DNA of 64,000 nt. Source: an uncultured Lachnospiraceae bacterium. GTDB lineage: Bacteria; Bacillota; Clostridia; Lachnospirales; Lachnospiraceae. Shown one piece after another: positions 1 to 9,032 of this stretch. The stretch lies in contig CANQEL010000009.1 in NCBI GenBank assembly GCA_947594855.1, positions 22,860 to 86,859 of the forward strand, given 5' to 3'. Each line of letters opens with the position of its first letter. The first letter of the stretch is position 1. The notes below the pieces were generated by a model. The model did not search any database. It saw only the letters and a program-made list of their open reading frames with translations, and was not told the origin of the DNA. Made by a program: the position numbers and the translations under genes.

Positions 1-697
1 CACTGTTTTCCTTAATTGCAACAACCGTTGCATCTTTTACATTATTTGCTATCGTTATTGGTATATATTTCGTATTGCTGTTTATCTTCATTGTATAGCG
101 CACTTTAATTATATCAAGCGCATCTTTCACGGAATATTTTGCATCAACATCAAATTTAGGACCGTTTGACGACATATCGCTCCTTAAATATTCAAACACC
201 GTCCGGGCATCTGCAGCTTTTTGTTCTTCAGTCAGTTCATCAATTGATTTTGCAAAATACGCATCTCTTTTGAATCTTAACTGCGCCGCCTCATTGACGT
301 TAAAATACAGTTCTCCGTTTTTATCTATATCAATACAGAAATCTATGTCCAGGTCATCACCATTTTTATAGATAATCTGAATCATTTTATAAATCATTTC
401 ATTTTTTTCCTCATTAGTGGAAATAGTTCCGGTGTCCTCTATTGTGACAGAATATGATATCTGATTTGACGCAAGGATTTTCCCGTTTCTATCATATATA
501 TTTCCTCTGGTGGACTGTATATCGCGCTGCTTTTCATCAGTTATAACACTTCCACTTGTAATCTCGTCACTCTTTACAATCTGAAGATTAAACATTCTTA
601 CTATCAGTATAACAAAAAGTGATAAAAATATTATATAAACAGGTATAATCCTGGATTTGAATATCCCTTTTATAAAATCAGCAAATCTGTCAATCAA
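1..697 (-). CDS. mrdA: Penicillin-binding protein 2 (PBP2, MrdA-type), N-terminal part, runs off the left edge
   Basis: This is the amino-terminal 232 codons of a class B penicillin-binding protein, the transpeptidase that crosslinks peptidoglycan during rod elongation; the catalytic domain lies outside the window. The reading frame opens with TTG at 697, placed 8 bases after GGGGAGG and immediately after the mreD stop, which is why I chose it. A single membrane anchor spans about residues 16-33, followed by Leu-Gln and then the class B signature around residues 64-76 (RGNIYDRNGKILA). The last visible segment, with NSNTKYIPITIA, matches the dimerisation domain of clostridial PBP2. Its place after mreB, mreC and mreD is the standard elongation cluster. 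The identification is firm; only the extent is incomplete. Confidence 0.9.
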   Translation of the reverse strand, partial: MIDRFADFIKGIFKSRIIPVYIIFLSLFVILIVRMFNLQIVKSDEITSGSVITDEKQRDIQSTRGNIYDRNGKILASNQISYSVTIEDTGTISTNEEKNEMIYKMIQIIYKNGDDLDIDFCIDIDKNGELYFNVNEAAQLRFKRDAYFAKSIDELTEEQKAADARTVFEYLRSDMSSNGPKFDVDAKYSVKDALDIIKVRYTMKINSNTKYIPITIANNVKDATVVAIKENS

Positions 698-1207
698 TTA
701 TAACGCCTCCCCGACGTCGCCCGGAACTACAAGCCGGTTTAAAAGCAAAAATAGTTTAAAAAATACAACTGCAATCAGCATTGTATATACAGCTTCTGGC
801 AGGATTATATGTCTCAGATAATAAAGTATGCTGAAACGTCCTCTTGTAAGAAACTCAAACACGTAATACATGAATCCGTATAATAAATCGCTTATTCCTA
901 TAATAAGAAGAATAAAAAAATGGTTCCGCAAATATACATTATATGTATAACCTGTAACATATCCGATAATCATGTACAGAAGAGCATACAGCCCAATAAT
1001 ATTTCCAAACACCATGTCTGATAACAGACCACATAAAAAACCTGTAATAAGCCCGTCTTTCTGTCCTCTTACATAACTTGCAGATACAGTAAGGATTAAA
1101 AGCAGATTGGGAACTACTCCCGCAAGCTGCAGATGTTTAAACAGCGTAGTCTGAAGCAGGTAGCAAAATAGCATAAATAAAATGGTTGATACCCATTTTT
1201 TAATCAT
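698..1207 (-). CDS. mreD: Rod shape-determining membrane protein MreD
   Basis: A 169-residue, very hydrophobic protein with about five membrane segments and no soluble domain, the usual length for MreD. MreD is a membrane component of the elongasome and links the MreB filaments and MreC to the wall synthases. Visible features include the early segment VVPNLLLILTVSASYVRGQKDGLITGF (here cited as VVPNLLLIL and GLITGF), typical of the family. The start overlaps the end of mreC by 8 bases, and PBP2 begins directly after its stop, so the three are translationally coupled. MreD proteins are poorly conserved in sequence, so position carries much of the assignment. Confidence 0.85.
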   Translation of the reverse strand: MIKKWVSTILFMLFCYLLQTTLFKHLQLAGVVPNLLLILTVSASYVRGQKDGLITGFLCGLLSDMVFGNIIGLYALLYMIIGYVTGYTYNVYLRNHFFILLIIGISDLLYGFMYYVFEFLTRGRFSILYYLRHIILPEAVYTMLIAVVFFKLFLLLNRLVVPGDVGEAL

Positions 1208-2072
1208 AATCGGTCATTTCCTCCAATTCATCACTATGCTTAAGCTTTGTTATTACAAGCACAGTGTCGAGCCTGTTAAAATCAACTACCGGTATCACTT
1301 TTGCAGTCATAGTCATATTATCCGGCTCGGTAACAATATCTTTCACATACCCTATTAAGATACCGTCAAGATACCTGTCACTCACATATGATGTAACTAT
1401 TTCATAACCCTCTTCCACTTCCGCATCAACGCTGATTCTTTCAACTTCAATATATCCGTCATTTATAGTAGTAAGGTTTCCTTTTACATCACATGTATCA
1501 GAGGTACGTAAAAACATTCCGCTTACATAACTGTTATCGTCTATAATGCTCCTGACCTTGGAATAGGACTTTCCGACTTCAGTAACTATGCCTACAAGAC
1601 CGTTTCCTGCAATAACGTTCATATTTTTCTGTATACCGTCGTCAGAGCCTTTATCAATGGTAAACATATTATACCAGTTACTGTCATCACGGCTTACAAC
1701 CCGCGCGGCAACTTTAGGGTACTGACTGTATCCCTGGTCAAGACGGTACAACTGTCTTAAACTTGCAAGTTCATTTCTGTCACCAATAAGCGAAACATTT
1801 TCCTGTCTTATATCTTCAAGCTGCTTTTTTAACTGTTCATTCTCTTTTAGCAATTTTTTCTTGGAGCTAAACAAATCAAAAACCGAATAAATTCCTGAAC
1901 CTAATGAATTAATTCCGCTCTGCATAGGCGTTATAACATTGCCAACTGCCGTCTTTACAGGATTCATCTGAGCCTGATACTTAAATGAAACGACAATCAG
2001 GGTAAGGCAGATAACTGTGCATATAACCAGTATGACTTTTACAGGAATATTAAATCTGCGTCTTCGCTTCAT
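1200..2072 (-). CDS. mreC: Rod shape-determining protein MreC
   Basis: A 290-residue bitopic protein: a basic N-terminus (KRRRRF), one membrane segment at about residues 12-29, a coiled coil at about 66-106 rich in Lys, Glu and Leu (KLLKENEQLKKQLE), then the beta-barrel MreC domain with GLVGIVTEVG and a typical VIPVVDFNRLDTVLVI end. MreC forms the periplasmic (extracellular) scaffold of the elongasome and contacts PBP2 and MreD. It lies between mreB and mreD, overlapping mreD by 8 bases, with a 19-base gap after mreB. Length and layout are ordinary for the family. Confidence 0.93.
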   Translation of the reverse strand: MKRRRRFNIPVKVILVICTVICLTLIVVSFKYQAQMNPVKTAVGNVITPMQSGINSLGSGIYSVFDLFSSKKKLLKENEQLKKQLEDIRQENVSLIGDRNELASLRQLYRLDQGYSQYPKVAARVVSRDDSNWYNMFTIDKGSDDGIQKNMNVIAGNGLVGIVTEVGKSYSKVRSIIDDNSYVSGMFLRTSDTCDVKGNLTTINDGYIEVERISVDAEVEEGYEIVTSYVSDRYLDGILIGYVKDIVTEPDNMTMTAKVIPVVDFNRLDTVLVITKLKHSDELEEMTDYD

Positions 2073-2091
2073 AAAAAAACTCCTTTTAAAA

Positions 2092-3099
2092 TCATATCAA
2101 ATCAGAAACAAGTTTACTGTAATGTGAATTCTCAATAATTTCGCCCAGTCCTGTTATAACGGTATTCTCCGGCTCGTCGCTCGTATTAACTTTAAGTCCC
2201 GTGGCATTCCTTATGAATTCGGGGAGGTTCTTCAGAGCCGATGAACCACCGGTTATATATATTCCATTCTTATATATATCAGCAGATACTTCAGGCGGAG
2301 TACGCTCGAGAATAATCTTTATATGGTCAATAATTATCTGCAAATGTTCCATGATTGCCTGATTAACTTCAATTGCATCAATAACAAGTTCGCTTGGAAG
2401 TCCTGACAGTGCGTTGCGTCCGTATACAGTCATATTTCCTTCCTCGCTTATTGCCGAACCTATCTGCATCTTCACCGATTCAGCAGTCTTTTCACCTATA
2501 ACAAAATTATATTTGCGCCTTGCAAGATGGATTATATCCTCATCAAGCTCTTTTCCTCCAAGCGGAACCAGTTTACTGAATATTATACCGCCAAGAGACA
2601 ATACTGATATCTCTGTCGTGTTTGCGCCGAAGTCTACAATAAGGACACCGGTGGAATCCAGTATATCCAGTCCCATTCCAAGCGCATCGGCCACAGGTTT
2701 TTCCACCATCTTTATCTGTCCAGGTTTCAGTTTCGGCGATGAAACAACATCTGAATATGAACGCTTTTCAACTTCAGTAATATCAGTAGGTATAGCAAGA
2801 TAATAATCAAACCCTTTTAACTTATGCCTAGATTCATGCGCAATTCTTTCCAGCAATTTAATCATAAGCTGATGCATATTGCTCAAATCTGCAATAACCC
2901 CGTTTCTCACAGGATAAGATACACTTATGTTGGCCGGCGTCTTTTCATACATTTCATATGCTTCATTACCAACTGCAATTACTTCCGTTTTCTTTAAAAT
3001 TGCTATAACATTTTTTTCAGTCAGTACAATTCCCGCACCATTTTGCGCTATTTTTATAGTGCTTGTACCAAAATCAATGCCAATTACTTTGCGATTCAT
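2092..3099 (-). CDS. mreB: MreB/Mbl-family actin-like rod shape protein
   Basis: A 335-residue actin-fold ATPase. The phosphate 1 loop is at residues 9-15 (DFGTSTI), the phosphate 2 loop at about 156-164 (DFGANTTEI), and the adenosine segment near the end has the ITGGSSAL pattern. It polymerises under the membrane and orients peptidoglycan synthesis. The segment usually written TEVERRAV reads TEVEKRSY here, and the protein is slightly divergent from textbook MreB, so it could be an Mbl-like paralogue; neighbouring mreC and mreD favour mreB. It sits 20 bases after radC and is probably transcribed from the promoter upstream of radC. Confidence 0.9.
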   Translation of the reverse strand: MNRKVIGIDFGTSTIKIAQNGAGIVLTEKNVIAILKKTEVIAVGNEAYEMYEKTPANISVSYPVRNGVIADLSNMHQLMIKLLERIAHESRHKLKGFDYYLAIPTDITEVEKRSYSDVVSSPKLKPGQIKMVEKPVADALGMGLDILDSTGVLIVDFGANTTEISVLSLGGIIFSKLVPLGGKELDEDIIHLARRKYNFVIGEKTAESVKMQIGSAISEEGNMTVYGRNALSGLPSELVIDAIEVNQAIMEHLQIIIDHIKIILERTPPEVSADIYKNGIYITGGSSALKNLPEFIRNATGLKVNTSDEPENTVITGLGEIIENSHYSKLVSDLI

Positions 3100-3119
3100 A
3101 AATCTGCCTCCCGATAAAT

Positions 3120-3818
3120 TCAGACATGACCGGAATGTCTCATGCTGAAATAAGAATTATCTCCTATAATAATATGGTCTAAAAGTGAAATTCCAATAAG
3201 GGCTCCGGCTTCCTTAATCCTTTCGGTAACATGATAATCTTCGCTGCTGGGCGTAGGATCACCACTTGGATGATTATGCAGAAGAATTATATTGACAGCC
3301 CCGTATTTCAGTGATTGGAGAAATATATCCCTTGCGGAAACCACAGAAGAGCTTACGGTTCCGGAAGATATAACCATGTCTTTTATTTTCCTTGCCTTCG
3401 AATCAAGCATGACAAGCATAAGTATCTCCCTCTCCAGATTACGCATATCTTCCATATAATATGCTGCAATCTCCTCAGGTGTAGTGAAACAATCCCCAAT
3501 TTTCCGGCATGTTCTTGCCATTCTTTTTGTAAGTTCCGCAATACACTTTAACTGTATTGCTTTAACACGCCCGATGCCATAAAACCCCATAAGCTCAGAA
3601 AGGCTCATTGTATGAAGATTCATCAGACCCGCGCCATCATTATGGCACAGTATTCTCGCAGCAAGTTCAGTACTTCTTTCTCCTGCACTTCCGTTTTTTA
3701 TTATTACCGCAAGAAGTTCCGCGTCTGACAGTGCGCCTGTTCCAAAACTTTCAACCTTTTCATAAGGCTTTAACTCATCAGGCAATTCTTTTACCGTATA
3801 ATATTTTCTGTTATCCAT
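3120..3818 (-). CDS. radC: RadC-family JAB1/MPN protein
   Basis: A 232-residue protein with an N-terminal helix-hairpin-helix region (ELMGFYGIGRVKAIQLK, residues about 76-92) and a C-terminal JAB1/MPN (JAMM) metal site: H181 and H183 followed by D187 in HNHPSGD. The original link of RadC with DNA repair has been questioned and its biochemical role remains unclear. It is the first gene of the radC-mreB-mreC-mreD-PBP2 unit, an order seen in many Firmicutes, which need not imply a role in cell shape. Full length for the family; start ATG at 3818 preceded by AAGAGG. Confidence 0.92.
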   Translation of the reverse strand: MDNRKYYTVKELPDELKPYEKVESFGTGALSDAELLAVIIKNGSAGERSTELAARILCHNDGAGLMNLHTMSLSELMGFYGIGRVKAIQLKCIAELTKRMARTCRKIGDCFTTPEEIAAYYMEDMRNLEREILMLVMLDSKARKIKDMVISSGTVSSSVVSARDIFLQSLKYGAVNIILLHNHPSGDPTPSSEDYHVTERIKEAGALIGISLLDHIIIGDNSYFSMRHSGHV

Positions 3819-3881
3819 TATCCTCTTTTCCTCTTTAAATGGACATGTTTCATTAAGAAAACTCAGAAAACGAACATAAAA

Positions 3882-3910
3882 ATTATATCATATTACAGAC
3901 GGTTTGTATA
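3882..3910 (-). promoter_or_regulatory. Sigma-A type promoter for radC-mreBCD
   Basis: Read on the minus strand, TATACA (3910-3905), a 17-base spacer and TATAAT (3887-3882) form a good sigma-A promoter, with TG one base before the -10 box (extended -10). It lies about 65 bases before the radC start. This supports separate transcription of the radC-mre unit from the asparaginase gene upstream. Confidence 0.65.
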
Positions 3911-3952
3911 CAAAGATTTTCCATTAAAATGTGACAATAAACAGATGTTTTT

Positions 3953-4954
3953 TTAGTGCAAATGGTCATATGCGACAGATATTCCCATAATTTCATCAAT
4001 ATTAAGACCATTACTTACCGCAAGCCACAGCTTACAATACTGTGAAATAAATGCACTTGGCGGAAGTATCTTTATACCATAATCAGAATATCTGCATACA
4101 GTTTCATATGAAGCCTCTCCAGCGCAGAGTCCCATAAGATATACCGGTACGTTTTTGTCCATTGCGCTTTTTACAAACTTCTCAAATTCACTATTAATAC
4201 ATATCGTTCCCGAATGATAGCTGTCGTGTAAAACAGCGGCGGTATTTCCGGTAATTTCAGGATACTTCATGCCGACATAAGGAATTATACCTGTAATCTC
4301 CTCCGATATACCGTTAAGAGCAATATTATCTGTATTGTCAAACATTGACTGCATACCGGTCGTTATGCAGTCATCACATTGTATATATTTATAATTATCA
4401 AATCTTCCATAGTATTTACCACATATACTTGTTATATCCGCCGAAAACGCATGCGGTCTGTCAAGTCTTGTAGCCCGGTGTATGACGGATATGCCGTCAG
4501 CGTTGCGGTAACTTACAAAAACCCCTGTTCCATAACCGCCCTTAATAAATTCAACAGCATATTTAAAATTTATTAATCCGTTTGCCCTTCCGTCAGTAAG
4601 TACATAATCGCTGGAAACTAAAAGTATGGGAATACCAGCCGCACCAAACACATACCCCAGAATAGCTGCGGAATATTGGAGCGTGTCTGTACCATGAGTA
4701 ATAATAATTCCTGACAAATCGTTTCTTTTTTTAATACTATTTATTTCACTTATAAGCGATAATATATTATCTGCAGAAAGGTTCTCACTTAATATATAAT
4801 AAGGTGATGAAACAGTAAAGCCGCAGTCGCTGCCATAATTTTCATTATACATATCAAGCAATAAAGAAGCAGCACTCTCTTTAGCGCTTATAATTCCTTC
4901 TGATGACTGAAGGCTTCCTATTGTACCACCTGTAAAAACAATATGAATATTCAT
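3953..4954 (-). CDS. ansA: L-asparaginase-type amidohydrolase
   Basis: A 333-residue cytoplasmic protein (no signal peptide) of the asparaginase/glutaminase family, which hydrolyses L-asparagine to aspartate and ammonia. The first active-site motif is TGGTIGS near residue 8-14 with the catalytic Thr, and the second is HGTDTLQYSAA near residue 86-96. The central part (FINFKYAVEFIKGG and NRATR-like HRATRLDRPHAF) also follows the type I fold. Several positions differ from the classical enzymes, so the exact amide substrate is uncertain. The gene ends a unit that begins upstream of mutS and follows the PLP enzyme gene by 14 bases, suggesting a small amino-acid catabolic pair. Confidence 0.82.
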   Translation of the reverse strand: MNIHIVFTGGTIGSLQSSEGIISAKESAASLLLDMYNENYGSDCGFTVSSPYYILSENLSADNILSLISEINSIKKRNDLSGIIITHGTDTLQYSAAILGYVFGAAGIPILLVSSDYVLTDGRANGLINFKYAVEFIKGGYGTGVFVSYRNADGISVIHRATRLDRPHAFSADITSICGKYYGRFDNYKYIQCDDCITTGMQSMFDNTDNIALNGISEEITGIIPYVGMKYPEITGNTAAVLHDSYHSGTICINSEFEKFVKSAMDKNVPVYLMGLCAGEASYETVCRYSDYGIKILPPSAFISQYCKLWLAVSNGLNIDEIMGISVAYDHLH

Positions 4955-4968
4955 ATTCCAAATACCTC

Positions 4969-6261
4969 TTAAATATCAATCAGATTCTTTTCATAAAGTT
5001 TCTGCACAGACATCATTATTCCGTATTTTACATGCTGCCAGGTAAGGCCTCCCTGAAAATATACCGCATACGGGGGCACAATCGGCGCATCAGCGCTGAG
5101 TTCTATCGACGAGCCTGATACAAAAGTACCTGCAGCCATAATTACGTCACAGTTATATCCCGGCATATCGTCTGGAACAGGCATAACATGTCCGTCTACA
5201 GGGGCGGATGACTGTATGCCTTCGCAAAAGGCAATTACTGCTTCAGGCGAACCAAGAAGCACTGACTGTATTATATCATGCCGCGCTTCATTATATTCCG
5301 GCACACATCCAAATCCCAGCTTTTCATATACTTTAGCAGCAAATAACGCCCCTTTCAATGCATTGGCTGTTACGTGAGGGGCCATAAATATTCCCTGATA
5401 AAAACTGTGGTTAATATTCAAAGATGCTCCTACTTCTTTGCCAAGCGCCGGCGTTGTAAGCCTGAAGGCCGCGTTTTCAACACATTTTTTTGTTCCTGCA
5501 ATATAGCCTCCCATAGGAGCTATTCCGCCTCCGGGATTTTTAATAAGTGAACCTGCGCACATATCTGCACCCACATCAGACGGTTCAGACATTTCAACAA
5601 ATTCTCCATAACAGTTATCTACCATACATATAATGTCATTTCGTATAGATTTTACAAAACGTATACATTCTCCTATTTCATCTACCGAAAGAGACGGTCT
5701 GACATCATAACCCTTTGAACGCTGTATTGCAATAATCTTTGTATTGTCTTTTATTGTTTCCCTTATTTTATTATAGTCAAAATGTCCGTTTTTTAATAAA
5801 TCTACCTGTGAATAATGTATTCCATATTCACGCAGAGAGCCCGGACATTCCTTATTTTCATCTATTCCTATAATGTCATGAAGGGTATCATATGGTTTCC
5901 CGGTAACATATATAAGCTCATCGCCGGGCCTCAGATTTCCAAAAAGCGCTACCGTAAGCGCATGCGTGCCACATGTTATCTGCGCCCTTACAAGCGCATC
6001 CTCAGTATGGAAAATATCGGCATATACACTTTCAAGCGCGTCGCGTCCTATATCAGTATATCCATAACCTGTAGAACCCATAAGGTGCGCATCGCTTATC
6101 CTGTTTTTTTTCATTGCCGAAAGCACCTTAATCTGATTATATTCAGATATTTTATCTATTTCGTCAAATCTGTCCTTAATATTATTCCATTCCGATTCAC
6201 ACAAATCATATACTTTTTTGCTTATTCCTACTGACATATACTGTTCAAAAATATTATCCAT
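4969..6261 (-). CDS. Methionine gamma-lyase-family PLP enzyme (old name aluminium resistance protein)
   Basis: A 430-residue PLP-dependent enzyme of the family PF06838. The PLP lysine is in SLIKNPGGGIAPMGG, preceded by the carboxylate-rich strand ICMVDNCYGEFVE that holds the cofactor ring. The N-terminal part has the signature GSTGYGYTDIGRD. Members are called methionine gamma-lyase family or aluminium resistance protein; a precise substrate has not been settled for most. I set the start at ATG 6261 because GGAG lies just before it and the miaA stop ends at 6263; the frame stays open further upstream but would run into miaA. Family assignment is firm, substrate is not. Confidence 0.87.
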   Translation of the reverse strand: MDNIFEQYMSVGISKKVYDLCESEWNNIKDRFDEIDKISEYNQIKVLSAMKKNRISDAHLMGSTGYGYTDIGRDALESVYADIFHTEDALVRAQITCGTHALTVALFGNLRPGDELIYVTGKPYDTLHDIIGIDENKECPGSLREYGIHYSQVDLLKNGHFDYNKIRETIKDNTKIIAIQRSKGYDVRPSLSVDEIGECIRFVKSIRNDIICMVDNCYGEFVEMSEPSDVGADMCAGSLIKNPGGGIAPMGGYIAGTKKCVENAAFRLTTPALGKEVGASLNINHSFYQGIFMAPHVTANALKGALFAAKVYEKLGFGCVPEYNEARHDIIQSVLLGSPEAVIAFCEGIQSSAPVDGHVMPVPDDMPGYNCDVIMAAGTFVSGSSIELSADAPIVPPYAVYFQGGLTWQHVKYGIMMSVQKLYEKNLIDI

Positions 6262-6262
6262 A

Positions 6263-7204
6263 TCAGACTCCAATCCCTTTTTCCTTAAGAATACAAATGA
6301 TATATCCAAGTAATTCATCATCTGTTTTTTTATCTTTATCAAGCCATATTATATTATCTTCACGTTTAAACCAGGTAAGCTGTCTTTTGGCAAAATGTCT
6401 TGTTTCCTGTTTTATTGTATTTACTGCCTCATCGAATGAAACACTTCCCATATGGTAACTGATAAGTTCCTTATATCCTAACCCTTTCATGGATACCATA
6501 TCTTTGTTGCAGCCCAGTCTTATAAGTTCCTTTACCTCATCATAAAGTCCGTCGGCAATCATTTTATCCACACGGCTGTCAATCCGGTTATACAGCCTGT
6601 TTCTGTCCATATTAAGCACAAAATATGCATAATTATACGGTGATTCTTTTTCTCTCTCACGTCTGTTATGTTCTGAAAATTTTTCACCGGTAATTGTACG
6701 ATATTCAATTGCCCTTATTATTCTTTTTACATTATTGGGATGGATTTCAGATGCATACTCAGGATCAATTTCCCTAAGCTTTTCATGAAGCGCATTATTT
6801 CCATTTGCCTCTGCGTAATCATACAGACTCTTTCTTAATTTATAGTCTGTCTGATGTTCGGTAAACTTCGTGTCATATAGTACGGCATTAATATAAAATC
6901 CCGTTCCGCCTGCTATTACGGGTATATGTCCGCGCGATAATATATCGTCTATACATTCATCCGCATATTTTTTAAATAATGCTACGTTAAATTCTTCCCA
7001 GGGTTCCGCAATATCTATTAAATGATGCGGAATACCGCACATCTCAGCTTTTGATATTTTAGCAGTTCCTATATCCATTCTCTTATATACCTGCATTGAA
7101 TCCGCAGAAATTATTTCTCCGTTTACGCGCTTTGCAAGCCGTACTGATAAATCGGTTTTTCCGGATGCAGTGGGTCCTGTTAAAATAATAAGGGGTTTCT
7201 TCAT
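6263..7204 (-). CDS. miaA: tRNA dimethylallyltransferase MiaA
   Basis: A 313-residue enzyme that transfers the dimethylallyl group from DMAPP to N6 of adenosine 37 in tRNAs reading UNN codons. The P-loop GPTASGKTD lies near the N-terminus, followed by ISADSMQVYKRMDIGTAK, both hallmarks of MiaA; RQLTWFKRE near the end is also typical. The start at ATG 7204 gives MKKPLIILTGP and has AAAGGA upstream; the frame opens further back but that would overlap mutL. Position downstream of mutS and mutL resembles the mutL-miaA linkage seen in many bacteria. Confidence 0.95.
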   Translation of the reverse strand: MKKPLIILTGPTASGKTDLSVRLAKRVNGEIISADSMQVYKRMDIGTAKISKAEMCGIPHHLIDIAEPWEEFNVALFKKYADECIDDILSRGHIPVIAGGTGFYINAVLYDTKFTEHQTDYKLRKSLYDYAEANGNNALHEKLREIDPEYASEIHPNNVKRIIRAIEYRTITGEKFSEHNRREREKESPYNYAYFVLNMDRNRLYNRIDSRVDKMIADGLYDEVKELIRLGCNKDMVSMKGLGYKELISYHMGSVSFDEAVNTIKQETRHFAKRQLTWFKREDNIIWLDKDKKTDDELLGYIICILKEKGIGV

Positions 7205-7226
7205 AATATATTTCCTTTTACAATTT

Positions 7227-9032
7227 CTATACAATTCGGCCAAACTGCTTTTCAAGCTCATATTTCGTCATTTTTATCATTGTGGGCCGCCCGTGGGGAC
7301 AGCAGAACGGGTTTTCAAGCTCAAAAAGGCTGTTTACAAGTTCATATGCCTCTCTGTCGCTTATCCGTCTTCCTCCTTTGACCGCAGCCTTGCATGACAT
7401 TGATGCAATCTTTTCAACAAAGGCCGATTCTGACTGTGATATATTCTTTTCCTCAGAAATCATGCCAATCAAATCTAAAAGAGCTTTCTCCGATGATATT
7501 CCGGGTATTTCCGCAGGTACTGCCGATACCGCATATTCATTACCGCCAAAATGATTTATTTCAAAGCCTGCGCTTACAAAATCTTCATAGTGGTTATTAA
7601 TTACATCTGCCTCTGTCTGTGACAGTGTAAGTATAATCTGGGGACTAAGTATCTGGTTTGCAGCGTTTCCCGGTTTCATTTTTTTCATAAACTTTTCAAA
7701 CATAACTTTTTCATGCGCCGCATGCTGGTCCATTATATACATTTCATCATTATATTCTATAATCCAGTATGTTGAAAATACACACCCTGCAACGCGGTAA
7801 TTCTTTTTTTCCTCATGTTTCATTCCGCTTATATCAAATAATGTATCCTGAACAGTCACGCTTTTTTTGGAATTATATTCCGCGGCGTTTTCTCTTACAT
7901 ATTCATTGGCAGGGGCAGTATTTTCATTATTTTTTATAGTTTTCATGCGGTTTGTTTCAAACGGTTCCGGAGCCGCTATTTTCTCTTTAATAAAAGTCTC
8001 TGGCTGTGTGGATGTCTTTTCAATTTTTACGTCAGGTATTATATCGTTTTCTTTAAGTGTCTCTCTTATTCCATTGCATAAAAGCGAAAAAATCCTGTCA
8101 GCCTCGCTGAAACGCACTTCCATTTTTGAAGGATGCACATTTACGTCCATAAGACTGCTGTCGATACTAATATTAAGTACTGCAAACGGGAACCTGTGAA
8201 CCATCTTATAACCGCTGTATCCCTCTTCCACCGCTTTATAAAGAATATTATTTCTTATATATCTTCCATTTATAAAACAGCTTATATAATTTCTTATTCC
8301 TCGTGAAATTACGGGTCTGCCAATCAGTCCTGTAACATTTATAATATCAGATTCAAGCGAAAATTCCAGCAGATTTGCTGTTATGTCACGCCCATATATG
8401 CTATATATTACATCTTTAAGGCTGTTATTTCCTTTTGTCTGAAGTTTTAACTGTCCGTTATTTATATATTTAAAAGCTATGTCAGGATGAGACATTGCAA
8501 TCTTTTCAACAAGTTCAGTTATATAACTTCCTTCCGTTACCGGAGTTTTAAGAAATTTTCTTCTTGCGGGCACGTTATAAAAAATATCCCTTACTACAAA
8601 TGTTGTTCCCAATGGACAGCCAATCTCTTTTAATTCCTGCTCTTTTCCCCCGTTTATCGTATAATTAATTCCGGTAAGACTATCAGACGGTTTTGTTATA
8701 CATTCAACTTTCGATATAGCGGCAATACTCGCAAGCGCCTCACCCCTGAATCCAAGGCTTTTCAATGTATTCAAATCGTCTATGGCAGTTATTTTACTTG
8801 TTGCATGTCTCTCAAACGCCTTTCTTATTTCATCAGCCGGTATTCCGCTTCCGTTATCGGTTATTCTTATAAAATCAATGCCGCCATTTTTTATTTCAAC
8901 GGTTATTAATGAAGAACCTGCATCAATAGCATTTTCTACAAGCTCTTTAACAACTGCAAGAGGTTTTTCCACCACCTCGCCAGCAGCAATTTTATTAATC
9001 GTATATTCGTCAAGAACCCTGATTGCAGCCAT
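7227..9032 (-). CDS. mutL: DNA mismatch repair protein MutL (endonuclease type)
   Basis: A 601-residue MutL. The GHKL ATPase domain shows NAIDAG (motif I), DNGSGI and GFRGEALASI. The C-terminal dimerisation domain carries the latent endonuclease motif DQHAAHEKVMFE, the CKAAVKGGR segment and CPHGRP, so this MutL should nick DNA itself, as expected in an organism without MutH. The middle is a low-complexity linker at about 330-400. ATG 9032 shares its A with the mutS stop (TGATG), indicating translational coupling, with AAGGAG seven bases upstream. It hydrolyses ATP and connects MutS mismatch recognition to strand removal. Confidence 0.97.
   Translation of the reverse strand: MAAIRVLDEYTINKIAAGEVVEKPLAVVKELVENAIDAGSSLITVEIKNGGIDFIRITDNGSGIPADEIRKAFERHATSKITAIDDLNTLKSLGFRGEALASIAAISKVECITKPSDSLTGINYTINGGKEQELKEIGCPLGTTFVVRDIFYNVPARRKFLKTPVTEGSYITELVEKIAMSHPDIAFKYINNGQLKLQTKGNNSLKDVIYSIYGRDITANLLEFSLESDIINVTGLIGRPVISRGIRNYISCFINGRYIRNNILYKAVEEGYSGYKMVHRFPFAVLNISIDSSLMDVNVHPSKMEVRFSEADRIFSLLCNGIRETLKENDIIPDVKIEKTSTQPETFIKEKIAAPEPFETNRMKTIKNNENTAPANEYVRENAAEYNSKKSVTVQDTLFDISGMKHEEKKNYRVAGCVFSTYWIIEYNDEMYIMDQHAAHEKVMFEKFMKKMKPGNAANQILSPQIILTLSQTEADVINNHYEDFVSAGFEINHFGGNEYAVSAVPAEIPGISSEKALLDLIGMISEEKNISQSESAFVEKIASMSCKAAVKGGRRISDREAYELVNSLFELENPFCCPHGRPTMIKMTKYELEKQFGRIV

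Noticed and set aside
3871..3880. CGAAC half of an SOS box near the radC promoter
   Set aside because: Only one half site is present and the other half does not match, so LexA control of radC is not supported.
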